Numbered from the stretch's first letter, positions 13,119-26,500 are shown. The stretch is 64,000 nucleotides of DNA from Pelecanus crispus (GCF_030463565.1 NC_134656.1:2733001-2797000); one strand, 5' to 3'. The notes: generated by a model from the sequence alone, not told the origin. Translations and numbers: made by a program.

Positions 13119-15650
13119 GCTGCTGCAGAGCATCACCTCAGTGGGAGCAGACTAATTTGCTCCCTTTTCCAGCTGAACTTCTGGGTCCTTCAGAGCCCAG
13201 AAAGCCACCTACCTGCTCGGTAATTACAGTTAGGCACCAACTGGACAAACACAGTAGAGTTTCTGGGGACTCCCAGGGAAGCATCCCTTATGACCAGCTG
13301 CCTCAGAGCTGTTTTTTTCTGGGGAGAAGCAGAAGATTGCTCCCAAAATGGAGCACACACACAGGCTGTGCCCACAACCCCAGGTCAGCAGTGCAAAATA
13401 TCTGGATTTCATTTCTCCTAAGTAAGGGAAGAACACAGGCAAAGTTTGGGGTCTTCTCTGATTTTAGGAGGTCTCCCTTAGGATGTCTCACCCCTGCTGT
13501 TTGTAGAGTCAAAACAGCATTGTTGGCAAAAATAAAGGGATTCAGTGAGACTGGTGCCCTAAATGGGGGAAAACATATATTCTCCTAAGAAATGGGGTAT
13601 TGTGTGAAGTGTGCAAAGCTGCCGGGTGGGCAACTACCAAAGGCTTGAGTATTGATGTCTCCTGGCCTCTTGCCCTTCAAGCTGAGGGTGGTAGAAGAAG
13701 AAAAACATTTTTATTTATTCCATGATTTATTGATAGCATCGAATATATTATTCAAAGTTTCCTTCTCATCTGGGGTCTGCGGGCTTTCTAGCTCAGCATG
13801 CCAGGAAAGGCTGGGGCGGGGGCAGATCCTGCCTCGTCTCCCCGAGCTGAGTTTCACACCTGGTTTTGCTGTGGGTGCCTCGAGGCCCCTGATCATGCTG
13901 CAGCTCCTGTAGGTCCAGCTGCACATCCATCAGTGAACTGGGGGGTGCCTCAGCCCAGGAAGGGCGGACCAGAGCAGGGACTCGAGTCTGGGGTACGCTC
14001 AGGTCTGTCCTGATTTTCACTCTTAGGTATTAACAAAGTTTTCTAGTGTCAGGGATGAAAAGATCTTTATTAAAGTTGGCTGTTTCTCAGCTGAGGGACG
14101 AAGGGTTCCTGGCATGAGTCGGGGTGGTGTGAGGGCCACCTGCACATCAGGTCTTCTCCTGCTCCAGCCCGTTCATCTGCTGGCGGCACGAGGCAAAGCC
14201 GTGTCTGCAGATGTCTGAGTCGGTGTGTGAATCCCTTGGGAGCAGCAGACCTGGGCACACACGTGTCTGTCACTGCCACCGCATCCGCACCACCCATCGC
14301 TACACTGAAATGTCAGAGGTCCCATTTGCACTGGTCCTCACTTGGACTTGAGCGGGGACGCTTGAGGAAAGGAAGTAAGGGGAAAAAATGTGGGTTCTTT
14401 GTCCTCACAATAAGGGAGAAATAAAGGAGAGGTGAAGCAGGATGGTCCCAGTGGTGGCTCTTTGAGCGCACGGACCCCTCTGACCCTGCGAGGGCAGCTC
14501 AGCCACGGCGCTGCTGGTACTCCCCTGGTAACATAAGCACTTTTAGCTTCATCTCCTGCGAAAGGGCAGTGTCCGACCAGGACAGCGTTGGCGTGCTGGG
14601 CTGTGCATCCATGACCCTCCTCCCAGCAGAGGGTGCAGGAGCTTTATTTCCAGAGTCAATAGTGCATCATTTGGTTAATTTGGGATATTTATTAGTGCAG
14701 TGGTGGTAATCTGGTCCTGCCTTCTCTCGCTTGCACTGTGTCCTGCAGATTACCGGGGTTGTGCTCATTTCATCTGTGTCCAAACACCTGTGACACTGTC
14801 CTATGAAAAAGGAATTAAGCTCCCACATAGATTCAGTTCCATTTCGAGAGAGAAAAATGTATACTATTTTTCCCCATCTTGCATTATTGCTTGCTTTCCT
14901 GTGTTGAGCAGTGCTATTTAGCTAATGGCCCTACAGCTCTTTGAAGATGTATGGCACTTTGTAAAGTCTCAGTATGATTACTCCACATTAGTCATAAAAG
15001 GCAATGGTGCAATTCATCTTCCACTACAGCGTGGAGGCCTTTGGGACCAGCTGGAGAGCTGATTTACTTCGTCTCTTCCTAATGGAGAGAGGGTTGGGAG
15101 GCCGAAGCTGGTCTTTGAAAGACATGCTATGTGATGGATATTGATAGGGTGTTTGATACAGAAACAGGATGGCTGAGAGAAGAATAGAGGTAGGGTTTTT
15201 GCAAATTAAATTTCTGCAGGTTTCTAGGATACAAAGTGGGCAAGGTGGTTTTATACAAAATGCAAGAGAAGCTGTTTTAATGGGTTGGAGTTTTGCAAAG
15301 GTGGGAGTAAATACCACTGGTTGTGCAGAAATATGATCTCTTCAGCAATCCTATTTCCCCACAGCATCTCAGACTGTCTCCTCCAAGGCACAGGGACAGC
15401 GCGGGGACATGGGGGAGGCTCCTACTGCTGCCCAGCAGCTGAGGATTTTCTTGTAGAAGAGAGGGAAAAGAGCCAAGCACTGGATCACTAACACAAAGTT
15501 CAGCAGCGTTTGGGAATTTTATCTGCCACATTATGGGGTTTTTCTTAAGAGTAAATCTTAAATAGGCTTTTAACCACATTGCCTGCAAAATGGGAAATTT
15601 GATCAAACTGGCTGAATCTCAAAACTGCACCTCAATCATACCAGGTAAAT

Positions 15651-15667
15651 GGGGCGGGGTGGGGGGG
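15651..15667 (+). other. G-quadruplex motif
   Basis: GGGG-C-GGGG-T-GGGGGGG can provide four G3 runs with single-base loops, the most stable kind of loop arrangement. Confidence 0.75.
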
Positions 15668-17032
15668 AGAAAAAAAGAAAGCAAGAACCTTTCCCATTCC
15701 TTTCATTTCCAAGATTTTCAGTAACCAGAAAACTCCTTTTCCAGCTGGTGGGATGAAAGCTCAGTCCTGTGCCGTGCAAGGAGAAAATTCCTTTGAAATG
15801 CAGGGGAATCAAAGTGCCAGGTGCTGAGCTTTATTTGCCACTCATCCTCTTGCTGCACTGGGAAGAAAGGAGAGACACAGAAAGGAAGGAGCCGGCTGAA
15901 GAATGAAGGAGAAGCCAAACTTGGCCTGTGATGATAAATCCTGCTCTGTAATAAAACACTGCTGAGGGGCATCATGTTCTTGCCCTGCTTCCAGGCAGGT
16001 AAGATTTGCTTCCCACAGTCTGTTTTCTCCTTCAGTCTTCACAGATATCGATCTGTATAAAAATGGATTTTAGAAAAAGGAGGGGAGAAAACAGCCCCAT
16101 GACCTTCACATTTATTTAACGGTTGGAGTCACTTGAAAAATATCTTGATTATAGCCTGGCAATTTTCTCAGGCTGCTCTGGAGCAGAAAGGCAGGGCAGC
16201 TGATGTAGGCAGGAGGGCAATACAAGCAGCAGAACTTACCCCTGTAATCTGAAGAAAGACTTACTTCAGAGGGCATGCAGTGATTTCTTTGTCCTTTTCA
16301 GCCCCTTGGACAAAGATTTCAGATCGCTGGTTTTGTCTGAACATGGTTCTCAGTTGTCTGCCAGCCAACAGGTGCACCTCCATGGGAGCTGCTCGCATTT
16401 GTAAGAGCTGATGAGGTCCCCTATTACCCCTGCGCAGATGCATTCCTCTAATCCACATCATGTGAGATGCCCAGCATCCTTCTCAGGAGCCACACAGCTG
16501 GGCTTTGCCCATGGACACTGTCTCCAATGCTGCATGTGGCTTGTGGGACAGCAACGAAGATGCTGCCAAGCACTGCTCACACCCCACTAAGTAAACCAGG
16601 TACATCCTTCGTAGATAGCGGTACATGAAGGGCATCACAAGGCATGTGCATGGACTGGTCACTAGTGACCATGACTGAGCATAACCAGAGTTTGTGGGCT
16701 CCTACAGTGAAGCATCAGGTACAGCCAGGGTCTACTGAAGGCAATGCACAGAATTTTGCTCACATGGTTTTGGAAAATGTCTTAAAACCTTTTTGGTTAT
16801 GGACTTCGTGTTAATGTGTAGTCAGAGAAATTTCCAGGCATCTCATATCGATTGGTGACACGACAATGACTGAGACAGCAGGATTTGAGAACTGGCTACA
16901 GACTTGCTGAAAAGCAATAGCAGAAGAGGAGATGTGGTGGCTGGTGAGATTGGTATCTGATTTCTGGAAATTCTTGTTCTTGCTCTTGCACTCTAGTTTT
17001 CGTTTTTGTGCAAGGCATTATTTGTGCTAAGC

Positions 17033-17044
17033 AAAAAAAAAAAA
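17033..17044. repeat. Poly-A tract, 12 nt
   Basis: Uninterrupted A run in an A-rich surrounding. Confidence 0.9.
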
Positions 17045-18023
17045 TTCTACAGAGGAAAAAAAGAGGTTCTGCTCTCTTGCCTTTGGCTAAAGTATCTTTA
17101 ACAATGTTGGCAAAATAGAAGGAAAAAAAACAAGCTTTGTTTTTCATGGACAGGTGGGCAGACAGCCAGAGGGCTTGCAAAGAAACCTCCAAACTGACTC
17201 GTGACCTCTCCCTCCTAGGCACAGAGATTTTTCCCCTTGGCTGGGGGTTATTACAAGAAGCTGCTTTCTTTGCAAGGACTTTAAAAAGCATTTAATGAGT
17301 TCCCTGTTCAGAAATCAAAAGCCAACAGAACAACATCACAGCCTGCTCTTCACCTCTGAAGGATACTGTCTGCAGTGTATCTCCCTCTCTGGAGCAATAA
17401 AGGGGGGCATAGAAAATAAATAAATATCCTAAATATCTGTTATTCCTAGTACTCCCAGCCACAAGCTGTATTCACAGTCGAGCAAGCTTTCCTTGGGGTC
17501 TATACAGGGACAATCGCTGAAAGAAATACTTTGCTGGAGATGCTCTCATTAATTCCCCATGTAGACAAGACAGAGAAGCTCTGATAGCTTCTTCAGGTGT
17601 TGAGAGCTCCAGCTTTGTGCCCTCTGCAGAGCCGCGGATGCAGAGCCTTGGCCGATCTCTGTCATGCTACTATTTGCTGAGTGAATTAACAGTCTGGGCT
17701 TATCGTGGGCACACAAAGCAAGTGTTACCTCTGTAATTAGACTGTTAAACCACAGCACAAGCTACAATTTCTCATTATAATAAAATAGTGCATTAGCCTA
17801 AGTCCATCAAGAGCAGATTTTAAAAATAATTGGTTTAGATTTTGAGCTAACATCTGCTTTGGTTATTAGCTCTTGGACACTTTGTTTTTAATTGGACAAT
17901 TTAAATGAAATGTTACCCAGTGCCTCTGGTCTTTCTTCAATAGAAAAATTATTTTTAAAGAAGAGTTCTGTAAAAGTTTGCCTTTCGGTAAAGAGAGGTG
18001 TGTGGGTAAAAATGTATGCAATA

Positions 18024-18053
18024 ACAGTTACAGCTATTATTAACTGTAACTGT
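18024..18053. other. Hairpin with 10-bp perfect stem
   Basis: acagttacag pairs exactly with ctgtaactgt around a 10-nt AT-rich loop. The arms contain TAACAG/TAACTG strings like MYB binding sites. Confidence 0.8.
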
Positions 18054-18353
18054 GGCCAAGGTACAAAACTAAAAGAAACAGAAATTGGGTAGTATTTTTG
18101 AAACATTGAAAACCCACCCTCCAGATCTGAGCATGGTGTCTTGGAGGAGCCAAGCATCTTGCATCTCCTACTTTCTCCGTGTGCTGGAGATGCTGTTCCA
18201 CTTGGGGCTGTACTTTTTCAAGTGGCACCCGGGACCTCCCGTGGGGCCCCAGCCCATGTGCTCAGTGCAGCTGCCATGCAGCAGCCTACGCTGACGGCCC
18301 ATGCTGGCGGAAGAAAACCCGTTATCTCCTGAGCAGCCAAGAAACAGAGGGAC

Positions 18354-18369
18354 AGAGAGAGAGAGAGAG
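18354..18369. repeat. (AG)n microsatellite, 8 copies
   Basis: A pure AG dinucleotide run within a purine-rich stretch. Confidence 0.9.
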
Positions 18370-18564
18370 GGAGCGGCTAGATATGGCCCATGAAGTTTTC
18401 TGTTACAGAAAATGGATCACATGGACAGAACTTCAATTTAGAGAGCTGGAAATACACACCAGATGGAAGAGACCCGTTTGTGCCAGAGCAGAACTTGGCA
18501 ACATCAGCTTCTGTTTCATTTGGAAGCGGTGTTTATTTTTCTTTTTAACCTGAAATCCTGTTGC

Positions 18565-18582
18565 AAAAAAAAAAAAAAAAAA
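18565..18582. repeat. Poly-A tract, 18 nt
   Basis: Uninterrupted A run. I looked upstream for a processed pseudogene body and recognised none. Confidence 0.95.
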
Positions 18583-19710
18583 GAGCAGAAGAGATTTTAC
18601 AGCAGGTGAGGGAGAAGTATCAGGTCGCAGGCTGGGACAAGACCCTTGGACCTTCCTCTTCAAAAGCAGCACGAATCCTGGCCCATCCCTGGTGCTTGTC
18701 CTGCTGTTTTTCAAACCGCAGCCTTCCAGCATTGCCAGACATCTCCTCTTCTGCTAGCGCTTTTCAGCAAGTCTGTAGCCCATTCTCAAATCATGCTGTC
18801 TCAGTCATTACTGTCTCCATAAGCTCTGTCCACTTCTGCCGTTGCAGTCCTGCTTTGGGACCCCCTGTCCTCCCAGGCTCTCCTCCCCACAAAGGTCTCT
18901 CATGGGAGGTCGGAGCTACCCAGGTCACTGCTCCCTTGGAAATGATTAGAGACCCTTTCCAGACAACTTTTCCCTTTCCATCCCAGATTTCTGGAAATAG
19001 CAGCCTGCTCACATTTGGACACCTTGCCTGCAATGAGGCAGATGAAGCCTTTAAAACTCTTTCCCTGACATTCGGAGCTGCTGATTTTTAATGCAAACAG
19101 TTGCCTTGGTATTTGCATTTGAAATGAGTTTGCATTTCCTTAACTCTCTTGCCACCCGCTCTGCAGCTATATAGACTCTGTAATTTTACAGGAGCATTTG
19201 AGACACCAGGTTGTCCCTGGGAGCTTTACCTGTGTCCCCGAGATGTGCGGTTCTTGAAACACCTCAGTAAAAGGATGATGCTGCCTTCTTTGGCACTGCC
19301 AAGTTTCATCCCAACAAGAAAAGCCCCGTGCTCATGAACTGGGCTGGGGAAGAGGACCATTTCTGGCACACTCCATATTCCTAATCTCTCCTTTTTCTTC
19401 CTGGTTTTGTGGCTTGGGAGTTGTAATCAAACCGTTTTGTTTTCTCAAAGGCATGTAAGAACAGCTGGTCATTCAGCATGAATTAGCTTCTACCAAGCAT
19501 TATATCCTGCAGAAAGAATAAGATATAGTGAGGATGATCAAAGTGACGTAGTCTCCTTTGCTTGAAAACAGAACACCATGAGAATAATGCAGAAAGGAAA
19601 GATGATATATTGGGTCTTCTTAATATCAGGCTCTTCCAACATTTTTTTAAAAATTGGATTTCTAATCAAATTAGTGATGTGTTAGGGAGGGTGGGTGCTA
19701 CTACCAGCTA

Positions 19711-19728
19711 GCATAAATCTATTTATGC
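19711..19728. other. 18-bp palindrome, arms GCATAAAT / ATTTATGC
   Basis: It has the same 8-mer arms as the palindrome at 2,571, in the opposite order, again around a CT spacer. The surrounding sequence is unique and AT-rich and includes TAATTGG-type strings. Confidence 0.85.
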
Positions 19729-20365
19729 AGAAAACTCTAATTGGTTTTGGAAGTTTAGGTTAAAGCCAGAAAAATATGGAGTCACATACAGTTCGGTGTG
19801 GGAAAATCCTGGAGTGTGAAGTTTTCAAAGGGACGGCCTATCTCCAGATTGATATACACCAGCATTTGCTTGAAAGCAGAATCCAGTTTATATGTGGAAA
19901 TAAAGATTTGATTGCACATAGCCTACCATGTTTGCTCATACTTTGATGACAGATTTGCCAGATGGAAGGTTAAAGGGTATTTCATTGCTCACTTCTGTAA
20001 GGGCGTTTACTACAATAACTCATTGTAGCTACCAGGTCCCTCCATTACTACGAACCTGCACAGAAACTCACATATAAAAAAAAACATCGGGAAAAAAACC
20101 CAGATTTTGCATGTGGGTGTTCGGTGAGAACTGGAAGAGAAGTGAAAGGATTTAGTGCCAAGCATGAGCACATTTCTGGTGAAAATGAATCAATTCCAAT
20201 ATACTCAGGGTGAAGGAGGAATTTCATGCTTTGGTAACTTTTCCTGACATTGTAATTTATATGGGCCCTGTCTGTGTAACCACTGAAGTGTTGGAACACT
20301 GAAGTGTTTTTCCCGAGGAAAACACAGCTCATTTCCCCCGTGCGACACCACGCAAGAGTCGCTGA

Positions 20366-20540
20366 AGCTGGAGGAAACCTCTGGGGGTCTCGTGCTCCAA
20401 CCCCACTCCCCGAGCAGGGAGGACTATGACATTAGACCTAGCTTTGAAGTCAGACCAGGTTGCTCAGGCCCTTTTGCAATCAATTTTTGAGTGTCTCCAA
20501 GGATGGAGACTTCACAGCCTCCCTAGGCAGCCTGAGGGCT
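20366..20540 (-). repeat. CR1 retroposon fragment (3' region)
   Basis: Read on the + strand, the segment has the reverse-complement CR1 signature in the correct order: ggaggaaacctctgggggtc, gctccaaccccac, gaccaggttgctcaggccc, and gtctccaaggatggagac followed by cacagcctccctaggcagcc. CR1 is the dominant LINE of birds and other reptiles. The copy is truncated and lacks the terminal ATTCTATG repeats, so it is old and immobile. Confidence 0.85.
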
Positions 20541-21717
20541 CGGCAGGGGAAACCTGCAGCTGAACAGCAGAAGGTAGACACAAAGTTGACTCTCTGCTGA
20601 TGACCCTGTGGTGGCTGTTCTTATCAAAATAGAGACAGCACTCAGTTATCTAAACTCCATAGGCCCATATGCAAGTGCTATACTCTCCCTTTATCAGTTT
20701 TTCTGCCAAATCACGTAAGCACATAATCAAATGAAATCAAGTTATGGCATGACAAGTTTAAGCTCACCAGATGAGCAGAGTAGAAAATGTTATACACGCT
20801 TTTATCCCTTCAGATGGTGAAATGTATTTGCTTAGGCTTCTCTCATTAAGTCCATCTAACGTGATCATATTAGCTGGCACCCTGGACCAGTCCATGCCGA
20901 TGTGGAGGCTAGGATTATGGAAATAAATCACGGCTCTCCTCTCAGTCCTTCCCTTTTCCTCTCTACACAACCTAAGACAAGACAAATAATGCAGAAACGC
21001 ATGCAGTTTTGTCAGGTGTCAGGGTCATGGGAAAAGTCAGTGCTATCCCCTTTTACAGGGTGGAAAGCACTGAATGTGGCAGCAGGAGATAGTCTGTGGG
21101 CAGTAAGCAGTGGTTTGGGAGATTTAATTTAGTTCTTTTTGCAACACCACAATCTGATCCAGTATGGTAGCATCTGGACACAAATAATATAATTCAGCCA
21201 GACAGCTAGGGGAAGGAGATACTTTTACTGTCCTGAGAACCACAGTATGGTGTGATTTCAGACTATGATAATGAGCATACCGCTATTTTGTCACACCAAG
21301 AGTGATTGCATTCAAGTCCTCTTGCAGCATTACAGCTGAGAGATCTGGTCTCAGCAGGAATCCCAAGGAACCGAGTCAAAAGCCAAAATTCACTCCCTGT
21401 GGGTAGAAAAGAAAAACTTAGCAGACAAGAAAAATCACCTTGATAATAACTGTCCCTAAAATGTCCAAATGTCACCAATGGACTGACATTTCAGCTCTGC
21501 AGGCACTGGCTGCTGGGATTGACATGGCACCCACAGCGTTACAGCTGACCAAAAGAGTCCAAAAAGGTCTCAGATATCTTAAATCCTGGTTTCTCAGCCT
21601 AAAATGCAGTGTTGCAACATCTTCTGTTAACTCAGAATCCTAGACTTAATTTTTAAATTAAAAGAGAAGGTTGCTTAGCCTACAGCTATGAGCTTGTCAC
21701 TTGTGAGCTTTCTGGCG

Positions 21718-21746
21718 CATCCATCCATCCATCCATCCATCCATCC
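21718..21746. repeat. (CCAT)n tetranucleotide microsatellite, about 7 copies
   Basis: Perfect CCAT repeats over 29 nt, probably length-polymorphic. Confidence 0.97.
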
Positions 21747-21943
21747 AGTCTTTTCAGACCATTTGAACAGTGCCTTCAGTTGTCACGCTGCAGAGCTGCC
21801 TTACAACAGATTAATTCTCTTCCAATGCAATTCAGACATGAATCTCAGGAGACATAGGTTTATTCACCTAACTGCTCTGTTTTAAAACTAGTGAAATTCA
21901 GAGTGTGTTTACTTTATTAGTAATCAACAACTTATAGCAGTGT

Positions 21944-22055
21944 TGGCTGGAAAGAGCTTCTGGAAGTCTCTAATCCAACCTCCAGCTTGAAGCAGGACTA
22001 TTGCTAACACTTGATCAGACCAGGCATGGCCTGAAATCCCTGATCTCAAGGGTTT
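21944..22055 (-). repeat. CR1 retroposon fragment (3' region)
   Basis: It is a second minus-oriented CR1 piece: gcttctggaagtctctaatc, ccaacctccagcttgaagca, gatcagaccaggcatggcct follow the CR1 3' UTR consensus read backwards. It is more diverged than the copy 1.4 kb to its left and has the same orientation. The two could be parts of one interrupted insertion or separate old insertions. Confidence 0.75.
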
Positions 22056-23415
22056 TATCCCTGCCCTTCACACTGTCCTATTTTCCCATATTTTTCTCAC
22101 TCGGTTAGTATTTGTACTATTCTGCATCCAAGAACCCCTAACTGACATGCACCACTGTGCAAAAAGATGCACAGATACATAATAGATACGATTTGCCTGA
22201 AAATTGCCTAAGTAAGCAAGAAGTAGCACTACCTTTATTTTGCATTTGGAGACACATGGAGGTACAGATCCATACGTTATATGCCTTAGGGCAGATGAAG
22301 GGCAGAAGGGACACAGGCAGAAGGAAGACTGTGACAAACAAGGGACTGAGCTTGTGTCTCAGGACACAGACACAGACACGCTGGTGGGTGTGGTGGATGG
22401 GGAGTGCGCACAATAAAGCGTCAAGACCTCACCTGGAACAAATTGGCTTATCAGAGTTCAAAATGATCAGTGCTGCCCAAGACTCATCTCTTGCTATCTT
22501 CTGTCTTCTAGACTCCAGCCCAACTTTAATCCAAAGCAAGAAAATCTCACTGGTCTTCTACTCATTTCCCACCACAAGAGCATCCTCAGCAGGGGCAGCT
22601 CTTGCTGTTCTTCAGATTTCCATCATCTTGCAGCAGTTCATGATTTTCTGCAATGATTTACTCACCAAGAACACCTCAGAATCAGTGGTTGCAGGACCTG
22701 GGTTTATAATCTATTCTGGGTAAGGAATCCACTTTCATTAACTCTGTAAGCAGCCATGTGCATCCAAAGTCCTACATTAATTATAACCCGTCCCACACTT
22801 GATTAAAATGGAGGCGCAAGTCCAACACTCATTAAATGCAAGGGCTCAAATCCCATAAGCATTCCTGGTGCCTTAATTACAATACAACAGCGAATAGATA
22901 GCAGATAGTCATGTACTTTTTGACAGACAGTTGCTCCGTATTACAGGGGCATAGGGAATACAAACCTTATTTGAATGTATCAAGAAACAGCAGCCCCCAG
23001 AAAAGCCTGAAGAAAATGTCTACCATATTTTAATGATTTTTTTACAGCTAATTTTCCACTTAAACAAGGGATCAGTATCAGTTTACAATCAGCTGAGTCT
23101 CTGACACTAGCTCCCAGTGCTTCCTTATCACATTTACAATAGCTCTTTTGTACGGTTTGGTTGGAATTAGCATTCAGGACCAGCAGCAATGCAGGCTCCC
23201 GAGCCAAGCACCTGTATACGATAGGAAATTAAAATCAGGAGCCAGAACTGAAAGCCAGATCTTGCATACAAGCAACCCAAATCTCCCGAGATGTCGTATA
23301 GACTGGAAGATTTCATGCTGCATTGAGCATGAATGGAGCCTGATTTCTAGGTCCAAGTCTGTTCTTATTAAGGGCATACAGAGCAACAAGGACCCACAAG
23401 GTAGGATTTGGGGTT

Positions 23416-23505
23416 GGGGACTCTGCTTTGCCACAGATTAATCTTGAGCAATCACTTTGCTTCTCTGCCCCTCAGTTCCCTGTAGAATGAAAACGGCAGT
23501 TTTTC
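23416..23505 (+). repeat. MIR SINE relic
   Basis: The order gactctgctttgccac, cttgagcaatcacttt, cttctctgcccctcagttcc, ctgtagaatgaaaac matches the MIR core and 3' part (ctctgccac / cttgggcaagtcactt / cctctgtgcctcagtttcc / ctgtaaaatgg). MIRs are ancient tRNA-derived SINEs found as relics across amniotes. Confidence 0.75.
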
Positions 23506-26500
23506 TCCATCCACCCTTCAGGCTGTGAGATGCTGAGATCTTCTGGGTCAGAGAGGGCAAAGGAAGTATGCAGCAGAGTTGCTTGGGTAAGCTGTTCAAA
23601 TACCAAATATTTATTTGAATGGAAGATACAAAAGAAACCACAACAAAAAAAAAACACCCAACCCCAAAAAAGAACAGATTCCCTCTTTTACCCATTAAAA
23701 TGCAAGTTTATGGAAGAGAAAACCTGCCTGCTTTGAGAGCTTGGAGGAAGTCACTGGCTAAGATCACTGCTTTCTCTGTTTCTGAATGTGCATTAAGTTA
23801 CTCGAATACAAAGCCTCTACGCTTAGCCTTTAAGCCTTGTCTGGTCACACGCAGCAATCTAGCAGAACAGTTATCTGTTGCAGACAGGCAGCTCACGATG
23901 GCTCCCAGGTCCTTGTGCCTGTTCCTCCCTCTTTTTGGAGGAACGATGCTGATCTCCCTGATCAAGCCTCTGGTCACTGATGGCTCCCATCAGCAGCAGC
24001 TCCCCAAATGGGGCTCCACTATCACTGGGCTCCAGCTCTCCATCCCTCCCATCTACAGTGCCCCACCTCAGACACCCAGCTGCTGCCACCATCTTGTAGA
24101 TCTTTCCTTAAACACATGCTGAAAAAACAGAAAGGCAGATTTTTTTAATTCACAGCCATATTTACAGTGTCGTAGACCATGAAAAAATAAAGATCATCTT
24201 CACCTTGTAAACAGGTCCAAGGGCAAGGTACCTGCCTTGTAGCACTCTGTCCTGACCCCAGAGCAGCTTTCTCTCCTCTTAGAGGCTGGGACCGCCTGGT
24301 CCCGGTGTTTTAGCTGGGCACATGCCTCTGGGAGAGGGGGAGGCTGCAGCTTTTCTCCCAGGGGACAAAATTGCTGAGCTGTGGTTTGCTCTGTGCTCTT
24401 TGTCCAGAAAATCTTTTTTTTGGCATGCTGTCTTTCTAACCTGGGGTTACACAGTGTAATAGTAGAGCTTTTCTGTTGAACCCCAGGTCATAGACAGCAG
24501 AGCCTTGCTGGGGAGACATTACTTTGTGGATTTGGGCTGTGCATCTGAGATGCCTGCTTCCCCCACAGTCACTGCAAGCAGCGGGAAAGAGGATGGCATG
24601 TGCTCAGTGTATTCATGGCATGGCACACTGATCCTGACCGTTCAAATTGGCCCAAAGGAAGCCTGTGATGAGCTGGTGGAGGTCAGACTTTTAGATGCTC
24701 ATGGCTTACAGCCACTCACTGAGTTGGGAAGTGTTTTGTAGCACAAAGACCCAAACCCTGTCTTGGAAAAGTGAGGCAGGAGCCATCCTAGCGCTGAAAG
24801 ACAGATGTATTAATCTTCTTCTCACACCTTCCCAAGCAGGGTTAAAATGTTTGCCAATCCTTAGTTTATAAGAGGCAGATAAGAGTCTGGAAAAACAAGA
24901 TTATATTCACTGAACACTTCAAACAGAAGTGGCAACACTTTCATGCAGCAAAATCAGCTTTACCTTCCCTGCGCGTGCAGCCAGAGCACATCAGGAGGGG
25001 AAGCGAGATCTGCCTCGACCGAAAGCGTCAAAGGGACCGTCCCCATCCTTGTCCCCAGCCCTATCCCCAGGACAGCCCCACCTGGCAGTCCCTGCCATTG
25101 GACAGTCAGCCGCCTCCACGAGGCACACTGGAAGCACTGCAGCAGCTTTCACCTTCAGAAATATTGAATCTGCATTTCACTTCTCCAGCATTTTCTTCTC
25201 ATTCTGGTTGGCACGTGATTAGAATCCTAATCAGCTATTAGCTTATCAACACCATCCCTAAGTACTGACCAACCCATAATAATAAAAGGACAGAAAAAAA
25301 AGCATTCAGTGGATTGGCTCAATTGTCTTATAAGGGTTTGCATGAAACAATTAACTGGAATCCTCTTGATTGAGGTTTTGTAGTAAAGGATGCCCCTATT
25401 GACACCTTGGAGGAAAAATCATTATGGGAAGGGGAATTATAATGTAAGGGGAAGTAATATGGAAGAGGATTTGGGTTCATTCTTTCATCTTAAGCAAAGA
25501 AAACAAAGAAAAAATAAAATTCTATTTCTGCCCAACCGCTATTCCCACCTCCACAGACTCTGAGTCACTCCAGTATGCACAATCTAAGGTGTATCAAAAC
25601 CTCAGCTGGCTCCAGCAAGATCTTTCAGTCACATCCACAGGTTGTCAAAAAGCAGCTGAATTTCATCATTTTCACTGGAATGATGCTGATTTGTATCCTT
25701 TTGATGATCTGGCCCTACCTATGCCAGCCATGACACAGAGAGGGATTGGAGAAGTTGAGATGATGACAATGATACTTCAAGAAAATTGGAAGCCAGCTAC
25801 AACAGCAAAATACAATGAGAAGCTAATGAGGCGTTTAGGGAGGCAGAGGAGAGGGAGAGCATCTTATCCTGAAGGGGTACAAAGGAAGGAGCTGAATTAC
25901 AGAGCTGAAATATGGATATAAACCTGGTTTGGATGTTCCTCATTCAGTAGGGGAAAAAACATCCCATTAAAAAAAATATAGACACTTGCTCAATGCTTGG
26001 AGCAAGGAGCAACACTGAGTGCGCTGCATCTGTCACCATTAGGGTGAGCAGGGCTCCTTCCCCCAGATATTGCATTGAAGTTGAATTCAAGAGTGAGCTC
26101 TACAGTCTTTCCAAAAACAGGAGCAACCTGCCTTGAGCTACATTTAGGTTGGGAAGTGAAATGGAGAAAATATTCCTCTTTTTTCATCATGGGTTTGTCT
26201 CTTCTCCTCCACCCCACTGTAAATTTGGGGCAGTTCATGCTCCTGAATGTGCTGCGGAGTTTTCCCAGGCGCTGCTGCTCCATTGATGTGCTCCAGCGTG
26301 GCAGCGCTGTGTGTGCCAACATGCAGGTTCTCGTTTCTGGAGGCGACTCTGCAAGGGTAAACACTTCCCCTTACCAATTTTTTCCTCCTCATTACAACTT
26401 GGAAATCTATTTATTGCCAAATGGTCCAACTTCAGCTGGACTACATTTAGATTCACTCCCTGCTGCCCTTTCCTAAATATAAAATCACTCCTGCTACAGT

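Larger units (their letters stand above)
1..14000. other. Intergenic spacer, left part: no supported gene
   Basis: This part contains unique sequence with T27 and T18 tracts, the palindrome at 2.57 kb, CpG clusters at 4.3 and 13.05 kb, a possible L2 tail at 5.9 kb and an alternating purine-pyrimidine stretch at 7.75 kb. I checked for the large KCNQ2 last exon and its channel motifs (KCNQ2 would lie to the left by mammalian synteny) and saw none. A long KCNQ2 3' UTR at the far left edge cannot be excluded. Confidence 0.6.

Noticed and set aside
18565..18582. Processed pseudogene ending in poly-A
   Set aside because: No recognisable coding body, polyadenylation signal or target-site duplication next to the A tract.
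22157..22723. Open frame of about 188 codons
   Set aside because: It starts with GTG, no protein family is recognised, and it begins just after a CR1 fragment in ordinary spacer DNA.
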